DNA of 64,000 bases from CAG-964 sp902789345 (GTDB lineage Bacteria > Bacillota > Clostridia > Oscillospirales > Acutalibacteraceae): NCBI GenBank assembly GCA_052117325.1, contig JBQKJJ010000013.1. The stretch is one strand, 5' to 3'. The position numbers and the translations under genes were made by a program. Every line of letters begins with the position of its first letter. Position 1 is the first letter of the stretch. The notes below the pieces were generated by a model. That model saw only the letters and a program-made list of their open reading frames with translations. It was not told the DNA's origin and made no database searches. This document shows, piece by piece, positions 51,358-59,646 of this stretch.

Positions 51358-51600
51358 ATGACAGAAAAAGATAAGCAGATAGAAAATATTTTAAATTCTT
51401 TGGCACAAAAGCTAGGAGAAAATCCAAATGAAATAAAAAAGAATGCCCAAAACGGCGAAGTAGGTAACTTACTTAATAAAATGGACAGTAAACAGGCAAG
51501 CAAGGTTCAGGAAATTTTAAATGACAGAGAAAAAACTGAACGACTGCTAAATACGCCCCAGGCGCAGGCTTTGCTAAAAAAATTGATGGGAGATAAATAA
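51358..51600 (+). CDS. small helical protein, unknown function
   Basis: 80 residues, charged and predicted mostly helical (NILNSLAQKLGENPNEIKKNAQNGEVGNLLNKM...LLNTPQAQALLKKLMGDK). No TM segment. It starts at ATG 51358 behind AAAGGTGG. It is the first of three small genes packed without gaps (stop at 51600, next ATG at 51601), so it is probably one operon. The LLNxxxAQALLKKL end resembles the second gene's (LLSDPQAMDQIM) start, hinting at distant relation. Confidence 0.7.
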   Translation: MTEKDKQIENILNSLAQKLGENPNEIKKNAQNGEVGNLLNKMDSKQASKVQEILNDREKTERLLNTPQAQALLKKLMGDK

Positions 51601-51948
51601 ATGGATGATCTGACAGGTAAGATAAATCAGCTGTTAAGCGACCCACAGGCTATGGACCAAATAATGAGCCTAAAGGATTTAATTTTTGAACAAAAGGACG
51701 ATAAGCCTCAAAAGCCTGCTAAAGAGGAAGAAAAATCAATGCTGCCGGTGTTTTCTGACGATACTGCAAAAACAATAATGAAGCTTGTACCCGTTCTTTC
51801 AAACATAAAGCAGGACGACGACACAACCAGGCTTTTGCACGCATTGCGCCCATTTTTAAGCGAGGAAAGACAGCAAAAGCTTGACGAGGCAACAAAAATG
51901 CTACAGCTGGTAAAAATTCTGCCTGTTATAAAACAACTTAACTTTTAA
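51601..51948 (+). CDS. hypothetical protein, middle gene of small operon
   Basis: 115 residues, soluble, with a Lys/Glu-rich linker (about 38-55) between two helical parts. The C-terminal part (TIMKLVPVLSNIKQDDDTTRLLHALRPFLSEERQQKLDEATKMLQLVKILPVIK) is amphipathic and ends hydrophobic. It begins immediately after the stop of the previous gene; the ribosome site GGGAGA lies within that gene's end. No family recognised. Confidence 0.7.
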   Translation: MDDLTGKINQLLSDPQAMDQIMSLKDLIFEQKDDKPQKPAKEEEKSMLPVFSDDTAKTIMKLVPVLSNIKQDDDTTRLLHALRPFLSEERQQKLDEATKMLQLVKILPVIKQLNF

Positions 51949-51954
51949 GGAGAG

Positions 51955-52296
51955 TTGTATATGAGAAAGTACGGCGAAGACATAGATAAAATGCAGCAGG
52001 ACGCTGTTCGCAGAATGCAGGAAATGCAAAGCCGTGGCAAAACAGGCGGAATGACCGTACAGCACAGCAGGCAGACAAATAATCAACCGGAGGCTAACAA
52101 TGAAGATTACCGGGAGCCTCAGCCGGTAAAGCGAGAAAACAGAATAAGGGAAGCGCCCCCTCACAAACAGGGTAATTTCCTTGACATGCTTTTAAATGAC
52201 AAGGAGCGCAGTCTTATTGTGCTGCTGCTTGTTTTGTTAAGTGCCGAAAAAACCGATACGGGTTTAATGCTTGCATTAATTTATCTGCTTTTGTAG
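51955..52296 (+). CDS. hypothetical protein with C-terminal membrane segment
   Basis: 113 residues: charged helical N-terminus (about 1-25, DIDKMQQDAVRRMQEMQSR), Asn/Glu/Pro-rich middle, and a hydrophobic tail (SLIVLLLVLLSAEKTDTGLMLALIYLLL) that could anchor the protein or its partners to the membrane. Starts at ATG 51961 or 51955 (ATG at 51961 is behind AAGGAGAG). Third gene of the operon. In sporulating Clostridia similar small tail-anchored proteins occur in envelope complexes, but no name can be given. Confidence 0.65.
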   Translation: MYMRKYGEDIDKMQQDAVRRMQEMQSRGKTGGMTVQHSRQTNNQPEANNEDYREPQPVKRENRIREAPPHKQGNFLDMLLNDKERSLIVLLLVLLSAEKTDTGLMLALIYLLL

Positions 52297-52427
52297 AGTT
52301 AGCGCTAAATGCCTATGTAGACTGACAATAAATCAGCCGATTAATTTTATTTAAACATTTAGCACCAAACAAAATACATATTGCATGATTCTGTGAACAA
52401 CTCTGTACACTTATATCCTCATAATAG

Positions 52428-52478
52428 AACCCACCAAACACGGCGACTTTTACGGCTTGCTGTGCTTGGTGGGTTTAT
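52428..52478. terminator. bidirectional terminator
   Basis: AACCCACCAA and TTGGTGGGTT with an inner CACGGC/GCTGTG helix, between convergent genes, T-rich on the plus side. Confidence 0.8.
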
Positions 52479-52482
52479 TATT

Positions 52483-53163
52483 TTATAATTTAAAAGGTAT
52501 TGTACTATAAGCACTTATGCTGTTGGGAGTTACTTTACAGCCCAGCACTAAAATTTCCACGCCTTTTTTGTACGCTTCTCTTAGTGCGGTGCCAAATACA
52601 GGGTGGGTAATGTCGTTTGGCACAAAAATCTTGGCGTTGTCCATTTGAACTATAAATACAGCTATGGCTCGGTAGCCGCTGTGCTTTGCCTTTATAAGCT
52701 CATTAATGTGCTTTACGCCACGCTCTGTAGGTGCGTCGGGAAAGCTAACTGTATCGTTGTTTTCCAGTGTTACGCCCTTTACCTCTGCAAAGATTTTTTC
52801 CCTTTCTGTTTCAATATAAAAATCCAATCGGGATTTTCCAAAACTCACTTCTCCCCTAAGCTGTGTAATATTTTTAAAATATCCGGCGGTTTCTGCCCAT
52901 TCTCTAAAAATTTTGTTGGGTGCCTGTGAGTCTATATTTATTATTCTGTTTCCTTTGCGAACCGACACAAGGTCATACATAGTTTTACGGTTTGGGTTGT
53001 TGCTTTTTTCGAGATAAACCTCCGCCATAGGTACAAGCAGTTCTTTGCACCTGCCTGTATTTTTTATATGACACTCACACTCTGTGCCGTTAATTATAAC
53101 ATTGCCTATAAAGCGGTTGGGCCTTTTTATAAATTCACCTTTTACTATATTTTTATACTCCAT
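52483..53163 (-). CDS. sfsA: SfsA family DNA-binding/nuclease-like protein
   Basis: About 226 residues from ATG 53163, behind GGGGA. Family motifs: RFIGNVIINGTECECHIKNTGR near the N-terminus (OB-like), and the PD-(D/E)xK-like core LDFYIE...FAEVKGVTLE with FPDAPTERGVKH. E. coli SfsA was linked to sugar fermentation stimulation; its true role is unclear. Monocistronic. Confidence 0.93.
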   Translation of the reverse strand: MEYKNIVKGEFIKRPNRFIGNVIINGTECECHIKNTGRCKELLVPMAEVYLEKSNNPNRKTMYDLVSVRKGNRIINIDSQAPNKIFREWAETAGYFKNITQLRGEVSFGKSRLDFYIETEREKIFAEVKGVTLENNDTVSFPDAPTERGVKHINELIKAKHSGYRAIAVFIVQMDNAKIFVPNDITHPVFGTALREAYKKGVEILVLGCKVTPNSISAYSTIPFKL

Positions 53164-53307
53164 ATTATCCCCTACCATATATATCTTGCAGTGTAGTTAT
53201 GTTGACACTAATTATAAACAGTATGTTAAAATTAGTAAAGCACTTTACTGAAAAAACAAACGGTGATATAATTAACAAAACATCTTATTGCTAATGGAGT
53301 GAATAAT

Positions 53308-54189
53308 GTGAATAATAACCGAGAAAGCAAAGCTTCAAAGAAAAATATAATTATTATAGCCGTTATAGCCGCAGTTGTAGTTATTGGTGCAGTTGTAGGT
53401 ATAGTTGTTGCCGTTAATAATTCAGGCGGTGGCGGTAATTCAAGTCAGTCTGAAATTGCTACGGAGATAACCACAGATGAAAACGGAAAAACCGTTGTAA
53501 TTCAGAAGAACAAGGGCAACAGTTCTGACAATTCTTCCGGTTCTGGCTCACAGTCCGGCGACGGCAGTTCGTCAACTTCAAACGGAAATAATTCCTCAAA
53601 TCCGGGAGCAAGCTCATCAAGCAGCAGCGCCTCAAATTCTGACGGAAGTTCAAATACAAGCAGCTCCGGTTCTAACCAAAACGCAAACGATAATAACAAT
53701 AGTTCTTCAAGCAGCAGCAAACCGAAGTCCGACAACAGCTCATCAAGCAGCAGTTCCGGCAGCGACGACAATGGAACAGGTAAAGACCAGGGCGACACGA
53801 TTGTGGTAAGTGAAGACAAGTTTAAAGCCGGAGACACTGTTACAGTTTCATATTACTTAACCTGCCCTACAAAGTTTACGGCAATAGACGCTTACATAGC
53901 CTACGATTCATCGGTTATGACGCCTGTAAAAGACAGCGTATCTACACCTAATATACAGGGCGGTATGTGCAATGCGGACGCAAAGGACAAGGTTTCGTTT
54001 TTATCGGCGTCAGCTACAGCTGTAAACGATTTTTCAAGTGAAAAGCTTTTGATTAGCTGTAATTTTAAAATAAACAAATCAACTTCAGAAAGCAAAATCA
54101 GCCTAAATATTAATGAAATGCTTGACAATGATATTCTAAATATTCCTGACAGTACATATACCGTCACAGCTAAAATAGAAAAAGCGTAA
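53308..54189 (+). CDS. membrane-anchored surface protein with cohesin-like domain
   Basis: About 293 residues from GTG 53308, with GGAG 8 bases upstream. One N-terminal TM segment (NIIIIAVIAAVVVIGAVVGIVVAV, about 14-36) anchors an extracellular chain: a Ser/Gly/Asn-rich linker (about 45-155) followed by a roughly 125-residue beta domain (FKAGDTVTVSYYLTCPTKFTAIDAYIAYDSSVMTPV...). The G-D-x-V-x-V-x-x-x-L and A-x-x-Y-D-x-x-V-M pattern is that of cohesin-like beta-sandwiches. No dockerin partner is visible in the window. The next large surface gene has a related first domain. Confidence 0.7.
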   Translation: MNNNRESKASKKNIIIIAVIAAVVVIGAVVGIVVAVNNSGGGGNSSQSEIATEITTDENGKTVVIQKNKGNSSDNSSGSGSQSGDGSSSTSNGNNSSNPGASSSSSSASNSDGSSNTSSSGSNQNANDNNNSSSSSSKPKSDNSSSSSSSGSDDNGTGKDQGDTIVVSEDKFKAGDTVTVSYYLTCPTKFTAIDAYIAYDSSVMTPVKDSVSTPNIQGGMCNADAKDKVSFLSASATAVNDFSSEKLLISCNFKINKSTSESKISLNINEMLDNDILNIPDSTYTVTAKIEKA

Positions 54190-54222
54190 TTTTGCAAATT
54201 TAGGACTTTATTAAAGCACATA

Positions 54223-54262
54223 AAAACACTCTGCAAAGACAAACATTTGCAGAGTGTTTTTT
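54223..54262 (+). terminator. terminator after cohesin-like gene
   Basis: AAAACACTCTGCAAA and TTTGCAGAGTGTTTT form a 15-bp stem ending in TTTTTT. Confidence 0.93.
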
Positions 54263-54288
54263 AATGTATAAATTTTGAATATTTGTAT

Positions 54289-54313
54289 AAAAAACGACCG
54301 GCAAAACCGGTCG
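54289..54313 (-). terminator. terminator of 5S rRNA gene
   Basis: Minus strand CGACCGG-TTTTG-CCGGTCG followed by TTTTTT. Confidence 0.92.
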
Positions 54314-54324
54314 CTAATAATTAT

Positions 54325-54440
54325 GTTGGCGTTTTCCTATCTTCCCGGGCCGTCACCAGCCAAGTATTTTCGGCACCGCTGAGCTTAACTTCTGTGTTCG
54401 GGATGGGAACAGGTGTACCCTCAGTGTCATCAACACCAAC
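54325..54440 (-). rRNA. rrf: 5S ribosomal RNA, isolated copy
   Basis: About 116 bases on the minus strand. Helix I is TTGGTGTT/AACGCCAA. The core CCCATCCCGAACACAGAAGT (loop B/C region) and GGTGCCGAAAATACTTGGC are canonical 5S sequence. No 16S or 23S rRNA is next to it: upstream sequence goes directly into a promoter, and downstream into a terminator. It is therefore a stand-alone 5S gene. Confidence 0.95.
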
Positions 54441-54472
54441 TATAACTTAGTTGTATTTTCAACTGCTAAACT

Positions 54473-54501
54473 ATATTATCACTTTTATAAATAAAAGTCA
54501 A
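54473..54501 (-). promoter_or_regulatory. promoter of the isolated 5S rRNA gene
   Basis: Minus strand TTGACT (54501-54496), 17 bases, TAATAT (54478-54473), about 33 bases before the 5S 5' end. Confidence 0.88.
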
Positions 54502-54652
54502 TAGGAAAAGTTTATTTTTTCGAAAAATTTTTTAGAATGAATTTGTAAAGTGTAATCCGTATAATTTATATAGTTAAAATTATACATTATTACTAATTTT
54601 TCCGGTTGAATAATTACAAAACAGAGAAAAAATAAAAAACAAATTGTAAATA

Positions 54653-54681
54653 TTGTTTTACTAATAAAAATAAGTTATAAT
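54653..54681 (+). promoter_or_regulatory. promoter for the large surface protein
   Basis: TTGTTT (54653-54658), 17 bases, TATAAT (54676-54681). The leader is about 35 bases with GGAGG at 54707-54711. Confidence 0.75.
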
Positions 54682-54721
54682 ATACAATGTCTAATCAAAT
54701 AAGAATGGAGGTAATAAACAA

Positions 54722-57700
54722 ATGAGTAGACGATTTTTAAGCATCGCATTAAGTATGATACTTGCTACAAGTTCATTCTTTACCGGTGCGGCCAGCGCTT
54801 CTGCGGCTGATGAATCAAATGGTAGTGCAGAAAAAGATAGTGCTGTTGCAAGTCAGTCAAGCAAAGATGACCCTGTTACATTAAATATATATAGTTATCG
54901 TTTGTCTGACGAGGGTTATTATGACAGACCTGTTGGCAGTAAGATTTTTTCAGAAACTAAGACTGATTATCATCAGGTTAAAGTTAACAGAGGCGACACC
55001 ATCAAGGTCAAAGTAAGGTTATTTGCCGAAACCGAGTCAATAGTGACATCAATGAGAGTCCGTTATGATTTACATAAGGACAATTTAAAGTGGACTACTC
55101 AGTACGACGGTAAGGGCGATGAAATGACTGGTAGCCTGGAAGACTTTATGGGTTGGTATAAAGATACCAAGAGTACCCTAAGGTATATTCCAAGACAAGA
55201 AGGATCCCTGATTTCAACAATTTCGGATGATGTTTTTGAAGCAGTACAGTGGAATTCTAATTGGCAGCCTTTACTTGATACGCTTTACTATGACGAGTTT
55301 CAAAATCCTGTATTGGATATGGGCGTATGTGATTTGTCAACCAGCGACGCCGCTCTTTGGGATGGTTTGGGAGTTAACTGGGCAGGACGCAGTATCCTTC
55401 CACAGGATTTCTCATCTGATTTAGAGGAAGTTTTCTCAAAAACAACCTTTACACAGGAATCAGGCGACGATCTCTGTACAATTAACTTTAAGGTTTCTGA
55501 TGACGCTTCACTTGGCAACGAGCAGAGTATACTTATATATCAGCCAATGATTACTGAAGTACCTGCAACTCAATATGCCAAAATTAAGGATGTGAAGCTT
55601 GAAGTTACAGGTTCTACCTATGTAGAGCCAACAGAGCCGCCAACAGAGGAACCAACAGAAGCTCCTACAGAAGAACCTACAGAGGCTCCTACAGAGGCAC
55701 CTACACAAGCACCTACAGAAGCTCCAACAGAGGAGCCAACAGCTGCTCCTACAGATGCACCTACAGAGCCAACAGAACCTACAGAGGCAACTGCTATCAT
55801 CCACTTTGCTGATGATAATGAGAGAGAGCCGCTTGTGCTGAAGGTAGGCGATACTTTCGAGTACAGCCCTTACATTAAGCTTGACGAAGGCAAGGTTCTT
55901 TTCTTCGGCATTAACACATGGTTTAACCAGCCTGTGGGTACAAAAGCTTCTAAGGTAACTGATGAAGTTAAATACCCAAGAGGTAATTCTTCCAGCGACT
56001 ATCCAACGATATTAACGCCTGTTAGAAAAAATGGTTACACACCATACTTTGAGCCGGTTGAAACAGTGGCAGGTTTCCAGATTGATGACACAATAACCAA
56101 TGCAACAATTATTGCACCTGGTAATATGACCAAGGATGACGATGGAAACGTAACACTTGATTATATGATCACACATAATGGTCCATTTGACCAGCCGGGT
56201 GGTTGTAAGCTTTATACGCTGAAATTCAAGGTAAAGGCCGCAGGTGAATGTGAGATCTTTACAGCTGCAATTGATGCCAGATACAGAGGAGATCCAAGCA
56301 CACCGGCAGCTGACGGTGATATAGCTACAACTTTAGCTATTTACAACGAGCAAATTGAGGAACCAACAGAAGCTCCAACAGAAGCTCCAACAGAGGCTCC
56401 AACAGAAGCTCCAACACATACTTATACAGTAATCGGTACACCAAACCTGTGCGGTTCAAACTGGGACCCTACAGATACATCAAATGATATGCAACTACAG
56501 TCAGACGGTAGGACATACAAGATTGTATATACAGGTGTAAATCCGCCAAGCGATGGACAGGATACTATGTACCGGATAGCTGTGGATCATAGTATGAATG
56601 AAGTACACGGTGATGTTAACAACAGTAGTTGTCGCCCTAATGTTACTGTTCCAAACTCAACAGTAGAGATATACTGTATTCCAAAATGGGGTTATGCGAT
56701 GTGGTGCAAAGTAATTGACGGCCCAACAGAGCCACCTACAGAGGCTCCAACGGAGGCTCCTACAGAAGCTCCAACAGAGGCTCCTACAGAAGCTCCAACA
56801 GAGGCACCTACGGAAGCTCCAACAGAGGCACCTACGGAAGCTCCAACAGAAGCACCTACAGAAGAGCCAACACATACTTACACAGTAATTGGTTCAACAG
56901 CTCTTTGCGGTACTAACTGGGATGTAGCAAATGTCAACAATGACATGCAGCTACAGGCTGACGGTACATACAAGATGGTATATACCGGTGTAAGCCCAAG
57001 AAGCGATGGACAGGATATTTCATTCAGAATAGCTCAGGATCATAGCTGGAATGTTACATACGGTGACGTTAATAACAGCGACTGTTATGTTGATGTTACT
57101 ATTCCAAATTCAACAGTAGAGATATTCTTCGACCCTGCAACAGGTGTTGCGACTTGGAACGTAATTGACGGTCCTACAGAGGCTCCAACAGAAGCTCCAA
57201 CGGAAGCACCTACAGAGGCTCCAACAGAAGCTCCAACGGAAGCACCTACAGAGGCTCCAACAGAAGCACCTACAGAAGCCCCAACAGAGGCTCCTACAGA
57301 GGCTCCAACAGAGGCACCTACAGAAGCTCCAACAGAAGCCCCAACAGAGGCTCCTACAGAGGCTCCAACAGAGGCACCTACAGAAGCTCCAACAGAAGCC
57401 CCAACAGAGGCTCCTACAGAGGCTCCAACAGAAGCTCCAACAGAAGCACCTACAGAAGCTCCAACAGAGGCACCTACAGAAGCTCCAACAGAAGAGCCAA
57501 CAGAAGCTCCAACAGAAGCACCTACAGAGGCTCCAACAGAAGAGCCAACACATACTTATACAGTAGCCGGTACAGCAAACCTGTGTGGTTCAAACTGGGA
57601 CCCTGCAGATACAGCAAATGATATGCAGCTACAAGCTGACGGCACATATAAGATTGTATTTACAGGCGTAAATCCAATGGAAGCTCAGAATACAGAGTTT

Positions 57701-58960
57701 AAGGTAGTAGAAGATCATTCTTGGAACCATAGCTTTGGTCCGGATGGCGATGCTCCAGGTTCAGCTAACTGTGTTCTTGATGCATTTGAAGCAAACTCAA
57801 CAGTAGAAGTATTCTTCAACCCTGTCACAGGTGTTGTAACATGGAATGTAATTGCAGGTCCAACAGAGCCAACAGAGGCACCTACAGAGGCTCCAACAGA
57901 GGCTCCAACAGAGGCTCCAACAGAAGCACCTACAGAAGCACCAACAGAGGCTCCAACAGAAGCTCCTACAGAGGCTCCAACAGAAGCTCCTACAGAAGCT
58001 CCAACAGAAGCACCTACAGAGGCTCCAACAGAAGAGCCAACACATACTTATACAGTAGCCGGTACAGCAAACCTGTGTGGTTCAAACTGGGACCCTGCAG
58101 ATACAGCAAATGATATGCAGCTACAAGCTGACGGCACATATAAGATTGTATTTACAGGCGTAAATCCAATGGAAGCTCAGAATACAGAGTTTAAGGTAGT
58201 AGAAGATCATTCTTGGAACCATAGCTTTGGTCCGGATGGCGATGCTCCAGGTTCAGCTAACTGTGTTCTTGATGCATTTGAAGCAAACTCAACAGTAGAA
58301 GTATTCTTCAACCCTGTAACAGGTGTTGTAACATGGAATGTAATTGCAGGTCCAACAGAGCCAACAGCTCCAACGGATGTACCTACAGATACTCCAACAG
58401 AGCCAACAACTCCAACGGATGTACCTACAGATACTCCAACAGAGCCAACAGCTCCAACGGATGTACCTACAGATACTCCAACAGAGCCAACAGCTCCAAC
58501 GGATATACCTACAGGTACTCCAACAGAGCCAACAGCTCCAACGGATGTACCTACAGAGGCTCCAACAGAAGCACCTACAGAAGCTCCAACAGAGCCAACA
58601 GCTCCAACGGATGTACCTACAGATACTCCAACAGAGCCAACAACTCCAACGGACGTACCTACAGATACTCCAACAGAGCCAACAACTCCAACGGATGTAC
58701 CTACAAATCCAACTGTAGCACCTACAGATGTACCTACAAGCGCACCTACAAATGCTACAAACCCTACAAACTCTACAAGTGCACCTACAAATGCAACAAA
58801 TCCTACAAGTGCCGGTAACAACAACGGTTCAGGTAACACTGACAGTACAACCGGTAAAGTAGTTACAGGTGACAGCACATCTGTCTCAGTTCTGCTTTCA
58901 GTATTGATGATGGCTGCAGGCGTAGTTGTTATAACAAGAAGAAAGTTTTCTTCTAAGTAA
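54722..58960 (+). CDS. large modular surface protein with four X25-like starch-binding-type modules
   Basis: 1412 residues. Signal peptide 1-27. Domain A (about 50-300) and domain B (about 356-547) are beta-rich, with cohesin-like openings (VNRGDTIKVKVRLF; LKVGDTFEYSPYI). Four related modules of about 100 residues follow: 566-667, 718-817, 944-1046 and 1108-1210. They share L-C-G-x-N-W-D, a D-M-Q-L-Q turn, D-H-S-W-N and a V-E-V-F-F-N-P end, resembling the X25 starch-binding module of pullulanases. Linkers are PTEA/PTEE repeats (302-356, 548-565, 668-717, 818-943, 1047-1107), then PTDTPTEPT repeats (1211-1370). The C-terminus is VVTGDS, a hydrophobic helix and RRKFSSK, like a sorting signal without LPxTG. 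No catalytic domain or dockerin is visible. Likely a cell-surface glucan-binding protein. Confidence 0.75.
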   Translation: MSRRFLSIALSMILATSSFFTGAASASAADESNGSAEKDSAVASQSSKDDPVTLNIYSYRLSDEGYYDRPVGSKIFSETKTDYHQVKVNRGDTIKVKVRLFAETESIVTSMRVRYDLHKDNLKWTTQYDGKGDEMTGSLEDFMGWYKDTKSTLRYIPRQEGSLISTISDDVFEAVQWNSNWQPLLDTLYYDEFQNPVLDMGVCDLSTSDAALWDGLGVNWAGRSILPQDFSSDLEEVFSKTTFTQESGDDLCTINFKVSDDASLGNEQSILIYQPMITEVPATQYAKIKDVKLEVTGSTYVEPTEPPTEEPTEAPTEEPTEAPTEAPTQAPTEAPTEEPTAAPTDAPTEPTEPTEATAIIHFADDNEREPLVLKVGDTFEYSPYIKLDEGKVLFFGINTWFNQPVGTKASKVTDEVKYPRGNSSSDYPTILTPVRKNGYTPYFEPVETVAGFQIDDTITNATIIAPGNMTKDDDGNVTLDYMITHNGPFDQPGGCKLYTLKFKVKAAGECEIFTAAIDARYRGDPSTPAADGDIATTLAIYNEQIEEPTEAPTEAPTEAPTEAPTHTYTVIGTPNLCGSNWDPTDTSNDMQLQSDGRTYKIVYTGVNPPSDGQDTMYRIAVDHSMNEVHGDVNNSSCRPNVTVPNSTVEIYCIPKWGYAMWCKVIDGPTEPPTEAPTEAPTEAPTEAPTEAPTEAPTEAPTEAPTEAPTEAPTEEPTHTYTVIGSTALCGTNWDVANVNNDMQLQADGTYKMVYTGVSPRSDGQDISFRIAQDHSWNVTYGDVNNSDCYVDVTIPNSTVEIFFDPATGVATWNVIDGPTEAPTEAPTEAPTEAPTEAPTEAPTEAPTEAPTEAPTEAPTEAPTEAPTEAPTEAPTEAPTEAPTEAPTEAPTEAPTEAPTEAPTEAPTEAPTEAPTEAPTEAPTEEPTEAPTEAPTEAPTEEPTHTYTVAGTANLCGSNWDPADTANDMQLQADGTYKIVFTGVNPMEAQNTEFKVVEDHSWNHSFGPDGDAPGSANCVLDAFEANSTVEVFFNPVTGVVTWNVIAGPTEPTEAPTEAPTEAPTEAPTEAPTEAPTEAPTEAPTEAPTEAPTEAPTEAPTEAPTEEPTHTYTVAGTANLCGSNWDPADTANDMQLQADGTYKIVFTGVNPMEAQNTEFKVVEDHSWNHSFGPDGDAPGSANCVLDAFEANSTVEVFFNPVTGVVTWNVIAGPTEPTAPTDVPTDTPTEPTTPTDVPTDTPTEPTAPTDVPTDTPTEPTAPTDIPTGTPTEPTAPTDVPTEAPTEAPTEAPTEPTAPTDVPTDTPTEPTTPTDVPTDTPTEPTTPTDVPTNPTVAPTDVPTSAPTNATNPTNSTSAPTNATNPTSAGNNNGSGNTDSTTGKVVTGDSTSVSVLLSVLMMAAGVVVITRRKFSSK
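57173..57550 (+). repeat. PTEA-coding minisatellite linker
   Basis: 378 bases made almost entirely of 12-base units coding Pro-Thr-Glu-Ala (or Glu). Codons alternate between CCA/CCT, GAA/GAG and GCT/GCA/GCC, and longer blocks recur (a roughly 60-base block ending in ACAGAAGCCCCAACAGAGGC repeats around 57255-57420). It is the longest of the linkers in the surface gene. Confidence 0.92.
57551..58351 (+). repeat. near-identical duplicated modules 3 and 4
   Basis: 57551-57859 and 58043-58351 differ at only one base that I can find (C at 57826, A at 58318; synonymous Val). Identity continues about 45 bases upstream into the linker. The period is 492 bases (164 codons). Modules 1 and 2 are far more diverged. 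Confidence 0.92.
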
Positions 58961-58994
58961 ATTTAACTGAGCTTGTTTTTGAGCTTAGTTTCGG

Positions 58995-59024
58995 TCGACC
59001 ACCCATTTGGGTGGTCGATTTTTT
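58995..59024 (+). terminator. terminator after surface protein gene
   Basis: TCGACCACCC-ATTT-GGGTGGTCGA followed by TTTTTTC. Confidence 0.95.
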
Positions 59025-59584
59025 CATAATATTTTAAAATTTTAATCAGTCGTCTAAAAGGGTACTATCTAAAAAGATTAGTTGTAAATTTTAAGCAAGG
59101 CATTTTATACTAAAATCCAATAGAGCACTTTAACAATACCAACTGCTGTAGTTATCCAAAACCTCTTTCAAAAGAACCATTACAAGTATCACCGCAGAGA
59201 AGTGTCGTATTGAAGTGTTTAATTACTAATTAGTATTAATTACAAATTTATCGCAGGGTATGGGGTTGATTGTAAAATAGTGTTGAAGCTGGCAGCCACT
59301 AATATTTATCCTTTGAGCTATTATGCAGTCTGCGATTGTATGTAGAAGACGGTGACTATTTACGGTTGGTGTTTATTATATAAATTATGGATATAATGTG
59401 GTTTGCTTTTATTGTGTAACTTTATAAACAGCTGTGGCAATATTAAAAGTATGTTTTGATTTGTTGCGCTGTTGGCTGTGTAGAGAGAAAATTGCATAAT
59501 AAATTTTATAAAAATGAAAACTGAGAGTTATCTTTATTACCTTTAATATAAAATATGCAGTAAAAATTTGTAAATATGTGTTAG
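59025..59584. other. intergenic region without recognisable gene
   Basis: About 560 AT-rich bases before ftsE. All six frames are broken by frequent stops. I see no convincing repeat, tRNA or structured element; it may hold decayed sequence or long regulatory spacing. Confidence 0.5.
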
Positions 59585-59613
59585 TTGCTAGAATAGCAAA
59601 TGTATGGTAAAAT
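59585..59613 (+). promoter_or_regulatory. promoter for ftsE-ftsX-M23 operon
   Basis: TTGCTA (59585-59590), 17 bases, TAAAAT (59608-59613); start site near 59620, then AAAGGAGG before ATG 59647. Confidence 0.65.
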
Positions 59614-59646
59614 AAAACTGTATGTAGGTAAAAGGAGGTTTATTTA

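Noticed and set aside
56750..57550. CRISPR array
   Set aside because: The repeats are contiguous 12-base codon units within a coding frame, with no unique spacers between conserved repeats and no cas genes.
56657..58045. Cys/Trp/Phe-rich or Gln/Leu-rich long open frames overlapping the surface gene
   Set aside because: They are other-frame readings of the PTEA codon repeat and have no ribosome site or family match.
58207..58878. Val/Gly/Ser-repeat frame on the minus strand
   Set aside because: Mirror of the PTDVPTDTPTEPT linker; an artefact of repeat composition.
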